A stretch of DNA of 59,897 nucleotides from Myceligenerans pegani (GCF_014892515.1 NZ_JADBGR010000066.1:1-59897); one strand, 5' to 3'. Counted from the stretch's first letter, positions 8,978 through 18,358 are shown. Translations and numbers: made by a program. The notes: generated from the letters alone by a model not told the origin.

Positions 8978-9682
8978 TCAGGAGTTCAGCCGCTTCTCCA
9001 GGCCGTCCAGCATGACGTCGAGCCCGAACTCGAACTCGGCCTGGTCGTCGCACCAGCCCAGCGTGGTGGACGCCTCGTGGGAGAGGTGCTGCGCCATCCG
9101 CGCGAGGAAAGGCATCTCCTCGGCCAGCGCCGCCATGTCCGCGAGCGCCGCCTGCTCGTCCAGGTCGGTCTCCGTCACCGCGGGCGCCTCGAGCTCGAAG
9201 AGTTCCGGGGCGAAGCCGAGGGCGCGCGGGCCGAAGGCGTGCAAGGCGTGGTGGATGGTGTCGAGCGAGAACCCGCCGGCGGCCAGGGTCGCGCCGAACT
9301 CGTCGAAGTAGCGCATCAGCTCGGGCCCCATCGTGCCGTGGGTGCTGATCAGGGCGGGGGCCCAGCGGTGCACGAGCAGGGTGGACCGGGCGGTGAGGAT
9401 GCGGCGGCGCAGGTTGGTGCGCCAGTCGGCCGGGTCCTCGGGAGCCGGGAGGGCGTCGCAGGCGGTGTTGATCTCGCCGATGACCACCTCGACGAGGGAG
9501 TCGAGCAGGTCGTTCTTGCCGGAGACGTGCCGGTACAGCGCCATCGCCTCGACCCCGAGGAGGTCGGCGACGGACCGCATGGTGATGCCCTTCAGGCCGT
9601 CCCGGTCGGCGACCTGGACCGCGGCCGCCTGGACGCGGCCGCGGTTCAGGGGACGACGGCGGTGCTGTGTCTCGGTCACCAT
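8978..9682 (-). CDS. TetR/AcrR family regulator
   Basis: 234 residues with a helix-turn-helix at about 25-68 (ITMRSVADLLGVEAMALYRHVSGKNDLLDSLV) and a TetR_C_1-like effector domain. It is a paralogue of the TetR encoded at 8224-8898. It diverges from another DUF4386 gene across the palindrome at 9745-9760, which is its expected operator. Confidence 0.88.
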   Translation of the reverse strand: MVTETQHRRRPLNRGRVQAAAVQVADRDGLKGITMRSVADLLGVEAMALYRHVSGKNDLLDSLVEVVIGEINTACDALPAPEDPADWRTNLRRRILTARSTLLVHRWAPALISTHGTMGPELMRYFDEFGATLAAGGFSLDTIHHALHAFGPRALGFAPELFELEAPAVTETDLDEQAALADMAALAEEMPFLARMAQHLSHEASTTLGWCDDQAEFEFGLDVMLDGLEKRLNS

Positions 9683-9744
9683 CGCATTCTCTCCCGGGAG
9701 TTCACCCCGCGGGGTCTTGCGTCGTCGACCCTGTTTACGTTGTA

Positions 9745-9760
9745 ATCTTGTTTACAAGAT
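9745..9760. promoter_or_regulatory. TetR operator, ATCTTGT-TT-ACAAGAT
   Basis: A perfect dyad with 7-base arms around TT, in an AT-rich island full of TTTAC/GTAAA elements, between the divergent TetR gene and DUF4386 gene. It is placed to control both promoters. Confidence 0.65.
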
Positions 9761-9785
9761 AAACAACCTCGAAGGGATCGGTCCC

Positions 9786-10472
9786 GTGACCAGTACCGCT
9801 CCACCCGGCACCCTCACCCATCCGCGCGACGCGGCGGTCGCCGCGGGCGTCGCGACGCTCGGCATGGCCGTGGCGGGCCCTTTCGCCAACATGACGGTCC
9901 TGGGCCTCGCCGGCCCGGGCCCCGACGGGGCGGCCGAGCGGATCGCCGCGGGCCAGGCGCTTCTCGGCCTGGCCATCACGGCGTTCCTGCTCGTCGCGAT
10001 CCTCGACGTCGTCCTCGCCTGGGCCGTCTGGCGGTTCTTCGGCAGCGGCCACCGCGAGCTACCCGCCCTGGCCGCCTGGCTCCGCGTCACCTACGCCGCG
10101 GTGCTCGCGACCGCCGTCGGGCATCTCTCCACGGCGCTCGGCATCGCCACCGGCCCCGCCCCCGACGACGCCGCGGCCCGCGCGGCGCTCGATCAGTTCA
10201 CGGCGACCTGGCAGCTCGGCCTGGTCGTGTTCGCCGCCCACCTCGCCGTGCTCGGCGTGATCGTGCTCCGTGACCACGTCACCCCGTCGCTGCTGGGCGT
10301 CGTCCTGCTCGTGGCGGGCTTCGGCTACGCGGCCGACGGCGTCGCCCGCCTCTTCCTGCCCGACGACGCCGTCCTCCTGACCGTCCTCACCGGGCTCCTC
10401 GTGGCCAGCTCCCTGCTGGGCGAGGTCGCGCTCGGCATCTGGTTCCTCGTGCGCGGGGGGCGGTCGCGATGA
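9786..10472 (+). CDS. DUF4386-like membrane protein
   Basis: The GTG at 9786 is preceded by GAAGGGA, giving a 228-residue protein; the open frame extends upstream through the operator but has no coding character there. About six membrane helices are visible, with the DUF4386 ending LLGEVALGIWFLVRGG. It is the counterpart of the gene at 7377-8093. Its TGA overlaps the ATG of the following oxidoreductase-like gene (ATGA), so the two are co-translated. Confidence 0.8.
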   Translation: MTSTAPPGTLTHPRDAAVAAGVATLGMAVAGPFANMTVLGLAGPGPDGAAERIAAGQALLGLAITAFLLVAILDVVLAWAVWRFFGSGHRELPALAAWLRVTYAAVLATAVGHLSTALGIATGPAPDDAAARAALDQFTATWQLGLVVFAAHLAVLGVIVLRDHVTPSLLGVVLLVAGFGYAADGVARLFLPDDAVLLTVLTGLLVASSLLGEVALGIWFLVRGGRSR

Positions 10473-10960
10473 GCACGGTCCTCACGGTGCTCGGCGTGAT
10501 CGCGGGGGCGGTCGTCCTCGTGCCGGCCCTGGCACTGGTCGTCCTCCTGATCGGCTTCCGCACCCAGAACGCGCGGATCCTGGGGACGATGCGCCGCTTC
10601 AACCGGGCCGTCACCAACCGCGCCCAGCGCGCCGCGGGCACGGAGGGCAACCCGACGGGGCTGCTGCACCACCGGGGACGCACGAGCGGCCGCGAGTACG
10701 TCACGCCGATCGGGCCGAGTCCCGAAGCGGGCGGGTTCGTCGTCGCCCTCCCCTACGGGCCCGGCACGGACTGGCTGCGCAACCTCCAGGCGGCCGGGTC
10801 CGGCGTCCTCGAGTTCGACGGCAGGACGTACCGCGTGGACCACCCGGAGGTGGTGCCGATCGGGGAGACGGTTCTCGCCGAGCGGGAGGCCAGAACGATC
10901 CGCGCCTTCAACCTCGAGCACGCGCTGCGGCTCCGGGCCACCGAACAGGCGGGCCCCTGA
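10469..10960 (+). CDS. Deazaflavin-dependent oxidoreductase (Ddn/nitroreductase-like) family protein
   Basis: 163 residues: an N-terminal membrane helix (about 3-28) followed by a small split-barrel domain with GLLHHRGRTSGREYVTPIGPSPEAGGFVVALPYGPGTDWLRNLQAAG. This matches the F420H2-dependent Ddn-like group in which the TxGR(K) and W-x-NL motifs contact the cofactor. The substrate is unknown. It is coupled to the upstream DUF4386 gene by a 4-base overlap, and fbiC, needed to make F420, lies 1.3 kb downstream. Confidence 0.8.
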   Translation: MSTVLTVLGVIAGAVVLVPALALVVLLIGFRTQNARILGTMRRFNRAVTNRAQRAAGTEGNPTGLLHHRGRTSGREYVTPIGPSPEAGGFVVALPYGPGTDWLRNLQAAGSGVLEFDGRTYRVDHPEVVPIGETVLAEREARTIRAFNLEHALRLRATEQAGP

Positions 10961-11026
10961 GCCCTGCGATGGCAGCGTCGTGGCGCGGCCAGCATGCTGG
11001 GGGCAGGCGGACGGGAGGGGGAGGCG

Positions 11027-12241
11027 TTGGACGAGCAGAGCCTGATGATGCTGGCGCTGATCACGCTCGCCGCGGTCGTCGCGCCGTTCCTCGCCGACCG
11101 GGTCGAGCCGCGGCTGAAGGTGCCGTCGGTGGTGTTCGAGATCCTGCTGGGCGTGCTGCTCGGGCCGGCGCTGCTCGGCCTGGTGGAGAAGACCGACGTC
11201 GTCGACGCGCTGAGCGATCTCGGGCTGGCGTTCCTCATGTTCCTGGCCGGGTACGAGATCGAGGTGGGGCGCGTCGTCGGCGGGCCGCTGCGGCGGGCGA
11301 CGTGGAGCTGGCTGGTCTCGCTCGTCATCGGGCTGGGCGTCGGGCTCGCCGTGGGCGGGACGGACGCGGGCCTGGTGGTGGGGCTCGCGCTGACCACCAC
11401 GGCGCTCGGCGTGGTGCTCCCCCTCGTCCGGGACGCCGGCCTCAGCGGTACGCGCTTCGGCGACGGCGTGCTGGCGGTGGGGACGATCGGTGAGTTCGGG
11501 CCGATCCTGGCCATCGCGTTCGTCCTCAGCGGCCAGCGGCCTGCTCATACGCTCGCCGTGCTGGGCGTGTTCGCCGCGCTCGCCCTCACCGGGGCGTGGC
11601 TCGCCCGCAAGCCCCGTCATCCCCGGCTTGGCCGCCTCGTCGCGGCCACGCTGGGCACGAGCGCGCAGGTCGGGCTCCGGTTCTGCGTCTTCCTGGTGAT
11701 CGTGCTGTTCGCGATCACCGAGTGGCTGGGCCTCGACCCGGTGCTCGGCGCGTTCACGGCGGGCCTGCTCGTGCACCTCTTCCTCGAGTCGGGCGACCCC
11801 GCCGAGGCGCGGATCGTCGGGTCGCGGCTCGAGGGCATCGGGTTCGGGTTCCTCATCCCGATCTTCTACGTCGTCACCGGGGTCGGCCTGGACGTCGGGT
11901 CGCTGTTCTCCGACCCGGCAGTGCTCCTGAGCGTGCCGGTCTTCCTCGTCCTGCTCCTGGTGGTGCGCGGCGTCCCGACCTTCCTCCTCCACCGCCGTGA
12001 CCTCCCGCGGCGCGAGGCACTGGCCCTGTCCACGATGGCCTCGACCGCGCTGCCCCTCATCGTGGTGATCACGACGGCGGGCGTGTCGAGCGGTGCGCTC
12101 GACGAGGCGCAGGCCGCGGCGCTGGTCTTCTCGGGAGTGCTGTCGGTGCTGCTGTTCCCGGCCCTGGCGGAACGGATCGGCGCCATCCACGCCCCGGAGG
12201 CCCCGGACGCCCGCGCGGAGGAACGGGACGACCGCCTCTGA
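11027..12241 (+). CDS. CPA2-type cation:proton antiporter
   Basis: About 404 residues with 11-12 membrane segments. [40 protein letters not shown] and [21 protein letters not shown] are typical of the Na+(K+)/H+ exchanger domain. No C-terminal TrkA-N domain is present. I prefer the TTG at 11027 because GGGAGGGGGAGG lies directly upstream; an ATG at 10994 in the same frame would add 11 residues without a ribosome binding site. Whether it moves Na+ or K+ cannot be read from sequence. Confidence 0.85.
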   Translation: MDEQSLMMLALITLAAVVAPFLADRVEPRLKVPSVVFEILLGVLLGPALLGLVEKTDVVDALSDLGLAFLMFLAGYEIEVGRVVGGPLRRATWSWLVSLVIGLGVGLAVGGTDAGLVVGLALTTTALGVVLPLVRDAGLSGTRFGDGVLAVGTIGEFGPILAIAFVLSGQRPAHTLAVLGVFAALALTGAWLARKPRHPRLGRLVAATLGTSAQVGLRFCVFLVIVLFAITEWLGLDPVLGAFTAGLLVHLFLESGDPAEARIVGSRLEGIGFGFLIPIFYVVTGVGLDVGSLFSDPAVLLSVPVFLVLLLVVRGVPTFLLHRRDLPRREALALSTMASTALPLIVVITTAGVSSGALDEAQAAALVFSGVLSVLLFPALAERIGAIHAPEAPDARAEERDDRL

Positions 12242-12270
12242 GCACCAACCGACCGCATAGGGTTCTCACC

Positions 12271-14817
12271 ATGGACGACGAGACCGTGGCACAGGTCCCC
12301 GCAGCTCCCGCAGCCCCGACACCGCGACAGACCAGCCGCGCTCTCGCCCGTGCCGAGCGCGGCGCCGCGCTGGACGTCGAGGAGGCCGCCGCGCTCCTCG
12401 CCGCCACCGGCGAGGAGCTGGACCGGCTGTGCGCGGTCGCGGCGCGCGTCCGTGACGCGGGCCTGGTGGAGGCAGGACGCCCCGGCACCACGACGTACTC
12501 CCCCAAGGTCTTCATCCCCGTCACCCGCCTGTGCCGCGACCGCTGCCACTACTGCACCTTCGTCGAGACGCCCGGCCAGGCCGCGCGTGAGGGTCGCGAG
12601 CCGTACCTGTCACCGGACGAGATCCTCGCCATCGCCGCCGAGGGTGCCGAGCTGGGCTGCCTCGAGGCGCTCTTCACGCTCGGCGACCGCCCCGAGGACC
12701 GCTGGCCCGAGGCCCGGCAGTGGCTCGACGAGCGGGGGTACGACTCCACGCTCGCCTACGTGCGGGCGATGGCGATCCGCGTCCTGGAGGAGACGGGCCT
12801 CCTCCCCCACCTCAACCCGGGCGTCATGAGCTGGGAGGAGCTGAACCGGCTCAAGCCCGTGGCCCCGTCCATGGGCATGATGCTGGAGACCACGTCCCGG
12901 CGGCTGCACGAGACCAAGGGCCTGGCGCACTACGGCTCGCCCGACAAGGATCCCGAGGTGCGGCTCCGCGTGCTCGAGGACGCCGGGCGCCTCTCGATCC
13001 CGTTCACGTCCGGCCTGCTGGTCGGTATCGGCGAGACCCTCACCGAGCGCGCCGAGACGATCTTCGCCCTCCGCGCGAACCTCCGGCGCTACGGCGCGCT
13101 CCAGGAGATCATCGTCCAGAACTTCCGCGCCAAGCCCGACACCGCGATGCGCCACCGCGACGACCTCCCCCTCGACGAGTACCGCGCCGCCATCGCGGTC
13201 ACCCGCGTCGTGCTCGGCCCGAAGGCACGCGTCCAGGCCCCGCCGAACCTCGTCGACCTCGCCGAGTGCACCGCCCTGCTCGACGCCGGAATCGACGACT
13301 GGGGCGGGATCTCGCCCCTCACACCGGACCACGTGAACCCGGAGCGCCCGTGGCCGGAGATCGGCCGGCTCCGCGAGACCGTCGAGGCCCGCGGCTTCAC
13401 GCTGCGCCCGCGGCTCACGGTCCACCCGCGGTACGTCCTGCAGGGCGAGCCGTGGCTCGACCCGCGCGTCAGCGCCCACGTCGCCGCCCTCGCCGACGAC
13501 GACGGCCTGGCGCGGCCGGGCGTCAAGCCGTCCGGCCTCCCGTGGCAGGAGCCCGACGGCGGCTTCGTCGCGGCGGGCCGCACGGACCTCCACGAGACGG
13601 TCGACACGACAGGCCGGACGGCCGACCGCCGCACGGACTTCGACGACGTCTACGGCGACTGGCAGGGCATCCGCGACGAGGTGGCCCACCGGGATCGCCT
13701 GGCCCCGGCGCCGTCGTCGGGCATCAGCTCCGAGGGGAAGGCCGCGCTGGCCGCGGCCGAACGGGATCCCGCCGGGCTCACCGACGAGCAGGCGCTCACG
13801 CTGATGACCGCCGACGGCGAGCTGCTGGACCGGGTCGCTGAACTTGCCGACCACCTGCGGCGCGACGTCGTGGGCGACGACGTCACCTACGTGGTGAACC
13901 GGAACATCAACTTCACCAACGTCTGCTACGTGGGCTGCCGGTTCTGCGCGTTCGCGCAGCGCCGCACCGACGCCGACGCCTACTCGCTGTCGCTGGACCA
14001 GGTCGCCGACCGCGCGGAGGAGGCCTGGGGGCTCGGCGCCACAGAGGTGTGCATGCAGGGCGGCATCGACCCGCAGCTTCCGGCGACCGGCTACTTCGAC
14101 CTGGCGAGCGCGATCAAGAAGCGCGTGCCGGGCATGCACGTGCACGCGTTCAGCCCGATGGAGATCGTCAACGGCGCCTCGCGCACCGGGCTGAGCTTCG
14201 AGGACTTCCTTCTCCAGGCGCGCGAGTCGGGCCTCGACACCATCCCCGGCACGGCGGCCGAGATCCTGGACGACGACGTGCGCTGGATCCTCACGAAGGG
14301 AAAGCTGCCGACGAGCACGTGGATCGACGTCGTCACGACGGCACACCGGATCGGCCTCCGGTCCAGCTCTACGATGATGTACGGGCACGTCGACCACCCG
14401 CGGCACTGGGTGAAGCACCTGCGCGTGATCTCCCGCATCCAGGACGAGACCGGCGGGTTCACCGAGTTCGTGCCGCTGCCGTTCGTGCACAACAGCTCGC
14501 CGATCTACCTCGCCGGCGTCGCTCGCCCCGGGCCGACCGCGCGCGACAACCTCGCCGTCCACGCGATGGCCCGGATCATGCTGCACGGCCGCATCGACAA
14601 CATCCAGACGAGCTGGGTGAAGCTCGGGGTGGACGGGACGCGCCGCATGCTGCGGGCCGGGGTGAACGACCTGGGCGGCACGCTGATGGAGGAGACGATC
14701 TCCCGGATGGCGGGCTCGGAGCACGGCTCGGCCAAGACGGTCGCGGAACTGGAGGAGATCGCGGCGGGCATCGGCCGCCCGGTCCGTCAGCGGACGACGA
14801 CGTACGGGCGGGTCTGA
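12271..14817 (+). CDS. fbiC: Bifunctional FO synthase FbiC (CofG-CofH fusion)
   Basis: At 848 residues this is the full-length actinobacterial fusion of two radical-SAM enzymes that join 5-amino-6-ribitylaminouracil and tyrosine to make FO, the deazaflavin core of coenzyme F420. The CofG half has the CX3CX2C cluster CRDRCHYC (Cys88, Cys92, Cys95). The CofH half has CYVGCRFC (Cys552, Cys556, Cys559), preceded by NRNINFTNV. The other F420 genes (fbiA, fbiB, fbiD) are not in the window. The organism should therefore make F420, consistent with the Ddn-like and LLM-type genes here. Confidence 0.97.
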   Translation: MDDETVAQVPAAPAAPTPRQTSRALARAERGAALDVEEAAALLAATGEELDRLCAVAARVRDAGLVEAGRPGTTTYSPKVFIPVTRLCRDRCHYCTFVETPGQAAREGREPYLSPDEILAIAAEGAELGCLEALFTLGDRPEDRWPEARQWLDERGYDSTLAYVRAMAIRVLEETGLLPHLNPGVMSWEELNRLKPVAPSMGMMLETTSRRLHETKGLAHYGSPDKDPEVRLRVLEDAGRLSIPFTSGLLVGIGETLTERAETIFALRANLRRYGALQEIIVQNFRAKPDTAMRHRDDLPLDEYRAAIAVTRVVLGPKARVQAPPNLVDLAECTALLDAGIDDWGGISPLTPDHVNPERPWPEIGRLRETVEARGFTLRPRLTVHPRYVLQGEPWLDPRVSAHVAALADDDGLARPGVKPSGLPWQEPDGGFVAAGRTDLHETVDTTGRTADRRTDFDDVYGDWQGIRDEVAHRDRLAPAPSSGISSEGKAALAAAERDPAGLTDEQALTLMTADGELLDRVAELADHLRRDVVGDDVTYVVNRNINFTNVCYVGCRFCAFAQRRTDADAYSLSLDQVADRAEEAWGLGATEVCMQGGIDPQLPATGYFDLASAIKKRVPGMHVHAFSPMEIVNGASRTGLSFEDFLLQARESGLDTIPGTAAEILDDDVRWILTKGKLPTSTWIDVVTTAHRIGLRSSSTMMYGHVDHPRHWVKHLRVISRIQDETGGFTEFVPLPFVHNSSPIYLAGVARPGPTARDNLAVHAMARIMLHGRIDNIQTSWVKLGVDGTRRMLRAGVNDLGGTLMEETISRMAGSEHGSAKTVAELEEIAAGIGRPVRQRTTTYGRV

Positions 14818-14914
14818 CGCCGGTGCTCGCCGGGCCGCCGGGGCCGGAAGCCTACGGAGAGACGCTTGGCGGTTCGTCGAGCGTCTCAGCGGCTCGGGCG
14901 CGGACCCGCGAGTC

Positions 14915-15679
14915 CTACGGCCGCCCGACCCGTTCGCCGTCCACGTAGAGCTCCAGGTCGGCGGTCTTCTCCGGCCAGAAGCAGACCAGGCCGGCGAGCC
15001 GCGTCGACTCCGGCAGCGGGGTGTCGTACCCCCAGACGACGTCGGCGAGCTGCTTGCCCCCGGCGTCGAGGGTCCAGTACGACGCCTCCCCCTTGTAGGG
15101 GCAGTGGCTCGTGGTGTCGGTCGGCGTCAGCAGATCCATCCGCACGTCGACGCGCGGCAGGTAGTAGCGGGGCTGCAGCCCGGTCTCGGTGAGGACCACG
15201 GGCCGGTGCGACTCCGCGACGACCTCCCCGCCCACCACGACACGGACGTGGCGGCTGGACGGGAGAGCGTCGATCCGGACGTACGGGTTGCGCGCGTGGG
15301 TGTGCAGGACCTCGTCCTCCTCGAGCCAGGTGTCGAAGGCCGACCAGGTCAGGGCGTACGCGCCGCGCATGGCCTCGACCGGGGCCTCGGGGTAGCGCTG
15401 CGCGACCCCGGGCAGCGTCCGGTCACCGACGACGACGTCGAACCGCTCGCCGGGACCGAGCGCCTTGGAGCGCGGGCCACGGCCGGAGGCCGGGCGCACC
15501 TCCACCTCCAGGTCCTCGGGCGCGAAGAAGTACTGCGGGAAGTACGGGTGCTCCCAGACGAGCAGCGGGGTGACGGCGTCGGCGACGAGTTCGCCCTCGC
15601 TGTAGGCGCGGATCCTGGTCCGGCCCCGCTGCACCGTTCCCGGTTCGATCACGAACGGGTTCTCGACGATCTCGGACAT
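14915..15679 (-). CDS. DUF427 domain protein
   Basis: Start MSEIVENPFVIEPG (ATG at 15679, GAGGTGACAG upstream), 254 residues. It holds two DUF427 folds: one around LLVWEHPYFPQYFFAPEDL and one around VVLTETGLQPRYYLPRVDVRMDLLTPTDTTSHCPYKGEASYW, the most recognisable family motif. The biochemical role of DUF427 is not established. It lies convergent to fbiC. The frame remains open upstream to 16267, but that part overlaps the MarR gene and lacks coding character. Confidence 0.85.
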   Translation of the reverse strand: MSEIVENPFVIEPGTVQRGRTRIRAYSEGELVADAVTPLLVWEHPYFPQYFFAPEDLEVEVRPASGRGPRSKALGPGERFDVVVGDRTLPGVAQRYPEAPVEAMRGAYALTWSAFDTWLEEDEVLHTHARNPYVRIDALPSSRHVRVVVGGEVVAESHRPVVLTETGLQPRYYLPRVDVRMDLLTPTDTTSHCPYKGEASYWTLDAGGKQLADVVWGYDTPLPESTRLAGLVCFWPEKTADLELYVDGERVGRP

Positions 15680-15799
15680 CTCTGTCACCTCTCGCTGCGT
15701 GCCGGTCCTGGGCGGGCGCCTCGCAGTGCGGGACGCCTCTCCTCTCGCAACCCGGTGCACCATCGGGATTGTTCCGTCGTGCGGCAGCGACTCGTCGAC

Positions 15800-15828
15800 G
15801 TCACCTCGGCTCGGCGTCACCTCGGCTC
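15800..15828. repeat. 16-base-period direct repeat at the end of the MarR gene
   Basis: GTCACCTCGGCTC occurs at 15800-15812 and 15816-15828. The second copy contains the MarR stop codon, so the repeat looks like a small tandem duplication of the gene's last codons. Confidence 0.7.
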
Positions 15829-16284
15829 TGCGTCGATCCGTTCGAGGACGCGACTCGAGATGCGCCCAAGGGCGGCGAGGTCCTCGGGGTCGAGGGCGTC
15901 GATGACCAGCCGGCGAACCACGACCAGATGCCTGGGCGCGGCGGCCTCGATGGCCTCGCGGCCCTGCGGGGTGATCACCACGAACGCACCACGGCCGTCC
16001 TCGGCGCACTCCTCGCGAGCCACCAGACCGCGCTTGATCATCCTGGACACCTGATGCGACAGGCGACTCCGTTCCCAGTCGATCGCCCCGGCCAGGTCCT
16101 GGAACCGCAGACGACCCTCGGGGACGTCGGTGAGCGCGACGAGGATCTGGAAATCGGCGCCGGACAGACCCGAGTGCGTCTCCAGGTCCGCGCCCAGGCG
16201 CCGGAAGAGCTTCTGGTGCAGCCGGACGAAGGCGCGCCAGGACCGATCTTCCTCCGCGTTCAGCCACGGTACGTCGTTGGTCAT
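15817..16284 (-). CDS. MarR family transcriptional regulator
   Basis: 155 residues with the winged helix-turn-helix core: LSGADFQILVALTDVPEGRLRFQDLAGAIDWERSRLSHQVSRMIKRGLV, wing AEDGRGAFVVITPQG. The ATG at 16284 has TAGACT seven bases upstream and no Shine-Dalgarno sequence, so the message may be leaderless. It diverges from an NmrA-like gene across three palindromic sites. It is the probable repressor of that gene and of itself. Confidence 0.9.
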   Translation of the reverse strand: MTNDVPWLNAEEDRSWRAFVRLHQKLFRRLGADLETHSGLSGADFQILVALTDVPEGRLRFQDLAGAIDWERSRLSHQVSRMIKRGLVAREECAEDGRGAFVVITPQGREAIEAAAPRHLVVVRRLVIDALDPEDLAALGRISSRVLERIDAEPR

Positions 16285-16301
16285 GGCGTCCAGTCTAGCT
16301 G

Positions 16302-16319
16302 TAGTTGATACATCAACTA
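16302..16319. promoter_or_regulatory. MarR operator 1
   Basis: TAGTTGATACATCAACTA is a perfect dyad (8-base arms, 2-base centre) 18 bases upstream of the MarR start. It overlaps possible -35 elements for both directions. Confidence 0.7.
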
Positions 16320-16345
16320 TCTATGCTACTGTCGGTGACGACCAG

Positions 16346-16374
16346 TTGACACGTCACCTACCTAGGTCCATTTA
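16346..16374 (+). promoter_or_regulatory. Promoter of the NmrA-like gene
   Basis: TTGACA (16346-16351) is followed after 17 bases by CATTTA. The -10 end overlaps the large palindrome at 16370-16393, and TTGACACGTCACCT itself resembles one copy of that site. A second possible promoter is TTGATA (16305-16310) with TACTGT (16327-16332). Confidence 0.45.
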
Positions 16375-16393
16375 GATGACGCGTCACCTAAAT
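16370..16393. promoter_or_regulatory. MarR operator 2, 24-base palindrome
   Basis: From ATTTAGATGAC to CACCTAAAT, centred on GCGC/CGCG, the site is symmetric at all but one pair. It lies 24 bases upstream of the NmrA-like start codon. A related half site (GTTGACACGTCACCTA) precedes it at 16345-16360. Confidence 0.7.
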
Positions 16394-16416
16394 CCGCTGG
16401 ATGAACGGAAGCGACC

Positions 16417-17367
16417 ATGACAGAGCAGAAGAAGATCATCGCCGTCGTCGGCGCCACCGGGGCTCAGGGCGGCGGGCTCGCCCACGCGATCCTCGCCGAC
16501 GCCGACTCCGAGTTCGCCGTTCGCGCACTCACCCGCAACCCCGACTCCGAGAAGGCCCAGGAACTGGCCCGCCTCGGCGCCGAGGTGGTCGTCGCCGATC
16601 TCGACGACGAAGCGAGTGTCGCCCAGGCCCTCGACGGCGCCTACGGCGCGTACTTCGTCACCAACTTCTGGGAGCACTTCTCGCCCGAGCGCGAGTACGC
16701 CCAGGCCCGCAACCTCGCCCTGGCCGCCAGGACGGCGGGTGTCGAGCACGTGGTCTGGTCGACGCTGGAGGACACCCGCGATTCCGTGCCGCTCGACGAC
16801 GACCGGATGCCCACCCTCATGGGCAAGTACAAGGTGCCGCACTTCGACGTCAAGGGCGAGGCCAACGCCCTGTTCATCGAGGCCGGCGTCCCGACCACGT
16901 TCCTGCAGACGACGTACTACTGGGACGGCTTCCTCACCAACTTCGCGCCCACGCGCCAGGAGGACGGCAGCCTGGTCCTCGCCCTGGCGATGGCCGACAG
17001 CAAGCTCGCCGGGATCGCCTCCGAGGACATCGGCCGCACCGCCTACGGGATCTTCCAGCGCGGCAAGGAGCTCGTCGGCGAGACGGTGAGCATCGCGGGC
17101 GAGCACCTGACGGGCGCCGAGTACGCCGCGGCCTTCGCCGAGCTCCTCGGAGAGCCCGTTCACTACTTCCCGGTCCCGTTCGAGGGCCTCCGCTCGGCCG
17201 GATTCCCCGCCGCCGAGGAGGTCGGGAACATGTTCCAGTACTACGCCGAGTTCGCGGACGAGTTCACCGGCCGCCGCGACCTCGCCACGGTCCGCGAGCT
17301 CAACCCGCGGCTCAAGACCTTCGCCGAGTGGCTCGGCGAGCGCAAGGACGCCTTCGCCGCCCTCTGA
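16417..17367 (+). CDS. NmrA/HSCARG-like NAD(P)-binding protein
   Basis: 316 residues. The Rossmann nucleotide-binding loop GATGAQGGG is at about 12-20. Arg at RALTRN suggests NADPH preference. HVVWSTLEDTRD and TTFLQTTYYWDGFL are typical of the NmrA-like/HSCARG group. Members act as redox sensors or atypical short-chain dehydrogenases and lack a Tyr-x3-Lys catalytic pair, which I also do not see here. Under control of the divergent MarR gene it is probably induced by an electrophile or redox signal; that is inference. Confidence 0.87.
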   Translation: MTEQKKIIAVVGATGAQGGGLAHAILADADSEFAVRALTRNPDSEKAQELARLGAEVVVADLDDEASVAQALDGAYGAYFVTNFWEHFSPEREYAQARNLALAARTAGVEHVVWSTLEDTRDSVPLDDDRMPTLMGKYKVPHFDVKGEANALFIEAGVPTTFLQTTYYWDGFLTNFAPTRQEDGSLVLALAMADSKLAGIASEDIGRTAYGIFQRGKELVGETVSIAGEHLTGAEYAAAFAELLGEPVHYFPVPFEGLRSAGFPAAEEVGNMFQYYAEFADEFTGRRDLATVRELNPRLKTFAEWLGERKDAFAAL

Positions 17368-17466
17368 ACGACACGCTGACAGGTCGCGACCTCTCGGCGT
17401 CGACCCGGCGGAACGATGCGGGTCGGGTGGCGGAAGGAGCTCCGCCGCCCGACCCGGGCACGCCCG

Positions 17467-18318
17467 TCAGCGAAGGGCCGGGATCGGCAGCAGAGCCGGG
17501 TCGTGGGCGCAGACGATGTCGACCGTGTCGCGGTGGTTCCGGGCGAGCGCGGCCAGCCTGGCGTGCTGGGTGCGGGCCTGGGCGGCGTCGGCCGTGATGA
17601 AGCGCTGGTGGAAGCGGAACAGCGGCGGGACGGGGCTCCCGGTGAGGTAGCCGTGGTGGTTGAAGGCGTCGCCGGCGTGCAGGACCCAGCGGTCCCCGGC
17701 GCGGGCCGCCGCACCATCCGTCACCGCACCATCCGTCGTCGCACTGCCCGTCGTCGGACCGCCCGTGACGACGCCGTCCGTCGTCGCGTCGACCGCGACG
17801 CCCGCGTGTCCGCGCGTGTGCCCCGGGAGGGGAACGAGCAGCACGCCGGGCACGATCTCGGACACACCGCGGAATCCCCGCCACTCGAGGGAGCCGGGAG
17901 CGTGCGCGACGAGGTCGGGGCCGTGCGCCCACTGCGCGGCCAGGTACCGCCGTCGTTCGATCCAGGCCGGCCGCCGCAGGGCATCCGCCTCCGCCGCGGT
18001 GACGTGCACGCGGGCGCGCGGGAAGTCGGAGATGCCGCCCGCGTGGTCGAGGTCGGCGTGGGTCAGGACCACGTGCCGGACGTCGTCGGCCGTGAAGCCG
18101 AGGGCCTCGATCTGGCGCAGCGCGGTCCGGGCCTCGTCGAGCACCGGTCGCATCACGAGCCGCACTGGTCCCAGCCGTGCCGGCTCCCGGACGTCCGCCA
18201 GCCCGAAGCCGGAGTCCACGAGGACGAGCCCGTCGTCGGACTCGCACACCAGCACGTGCGAGATGATCGGCGCCCCAGGAACACGCATCGTGCCTGCGTC
18301 GATGTGGTGGACCCGCAT
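17467..18318 (-). CDS. MBL-fold metallo-hydrolase
   Basis: 283 residues with the metallo-beta-lactamase fold. The metal motif is THADLDHAGG (His87, Asp89, Asp91, His92), with a later GHTRGHAGVAV and HAGDAF. The usual HxHxDH second His is Asp here, a variant seen in some lactonase-like members. A low-complexity insertion of Thr/Gly/Ala repeats (TTDGVVTGG, TTGSATTDG) interrupts the domain at about 178-205. The substrate (lactone, thioester or other) is unknown. Confidence 0.83.
   Translation of the reverse strand: MRVHHIDAGTMRVPGAPIISHVLVCESDDGLVLVDSGFGLADVREPARLGPVRLVMRPVLDEARTALRQIEALGFTADDVRHVVLTHADLDHAGGISDFPRARVHVTAAEADALRRPAWIERRRYLAAQWAHGPDLVAHAPGSLEWRGFRGVSEIVPGVLLVPLPGHTRGHAGVAVDATTDGVVTGGPTTGSATTDGAVTDGAAARAGDRWVLHAGDAFNHHGYLTGSPVPPLFRFHQRFITADAAQARTQHARLAALARNHRDTVDIVCAHDPALLPIPALR
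17706..17795 (-). repeat. Degenerate tandem repeats inside the MBL gene
   Basis: Short repeats of the type CCATCCGTC-CACC/GTCGTCGCA encode the Thr/Asp/Gly-rich insertion of the MBL protein. They remain in frame. Confidence 0.6.
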
Positions 18319-18358
18319 GACGGGACAGTACCCCTCGGCCGGTCCTCGGCCGGACTCC

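Noticed and set aside
10325-12190. 621-codon minus-strand frame opposite the antiporter
   Set aside because: Composition (Arg/His/Asp/Gln-rich) is that of an antisense shadow, and the plus strand encodes a clear membrane transporter.
12610-14724. 704-codon minus-strand frame opposite fbiC
   Set aside because: It is antisense to the two radical-SAM domains with their intact cysteine motifs and has no domain of its own.
14818-14914. Terminator between fbiC and the DUF427 gene
   Set aside because: The interval is GC-rich with short complementary pieces, but no stem clearly stronger than background was found.
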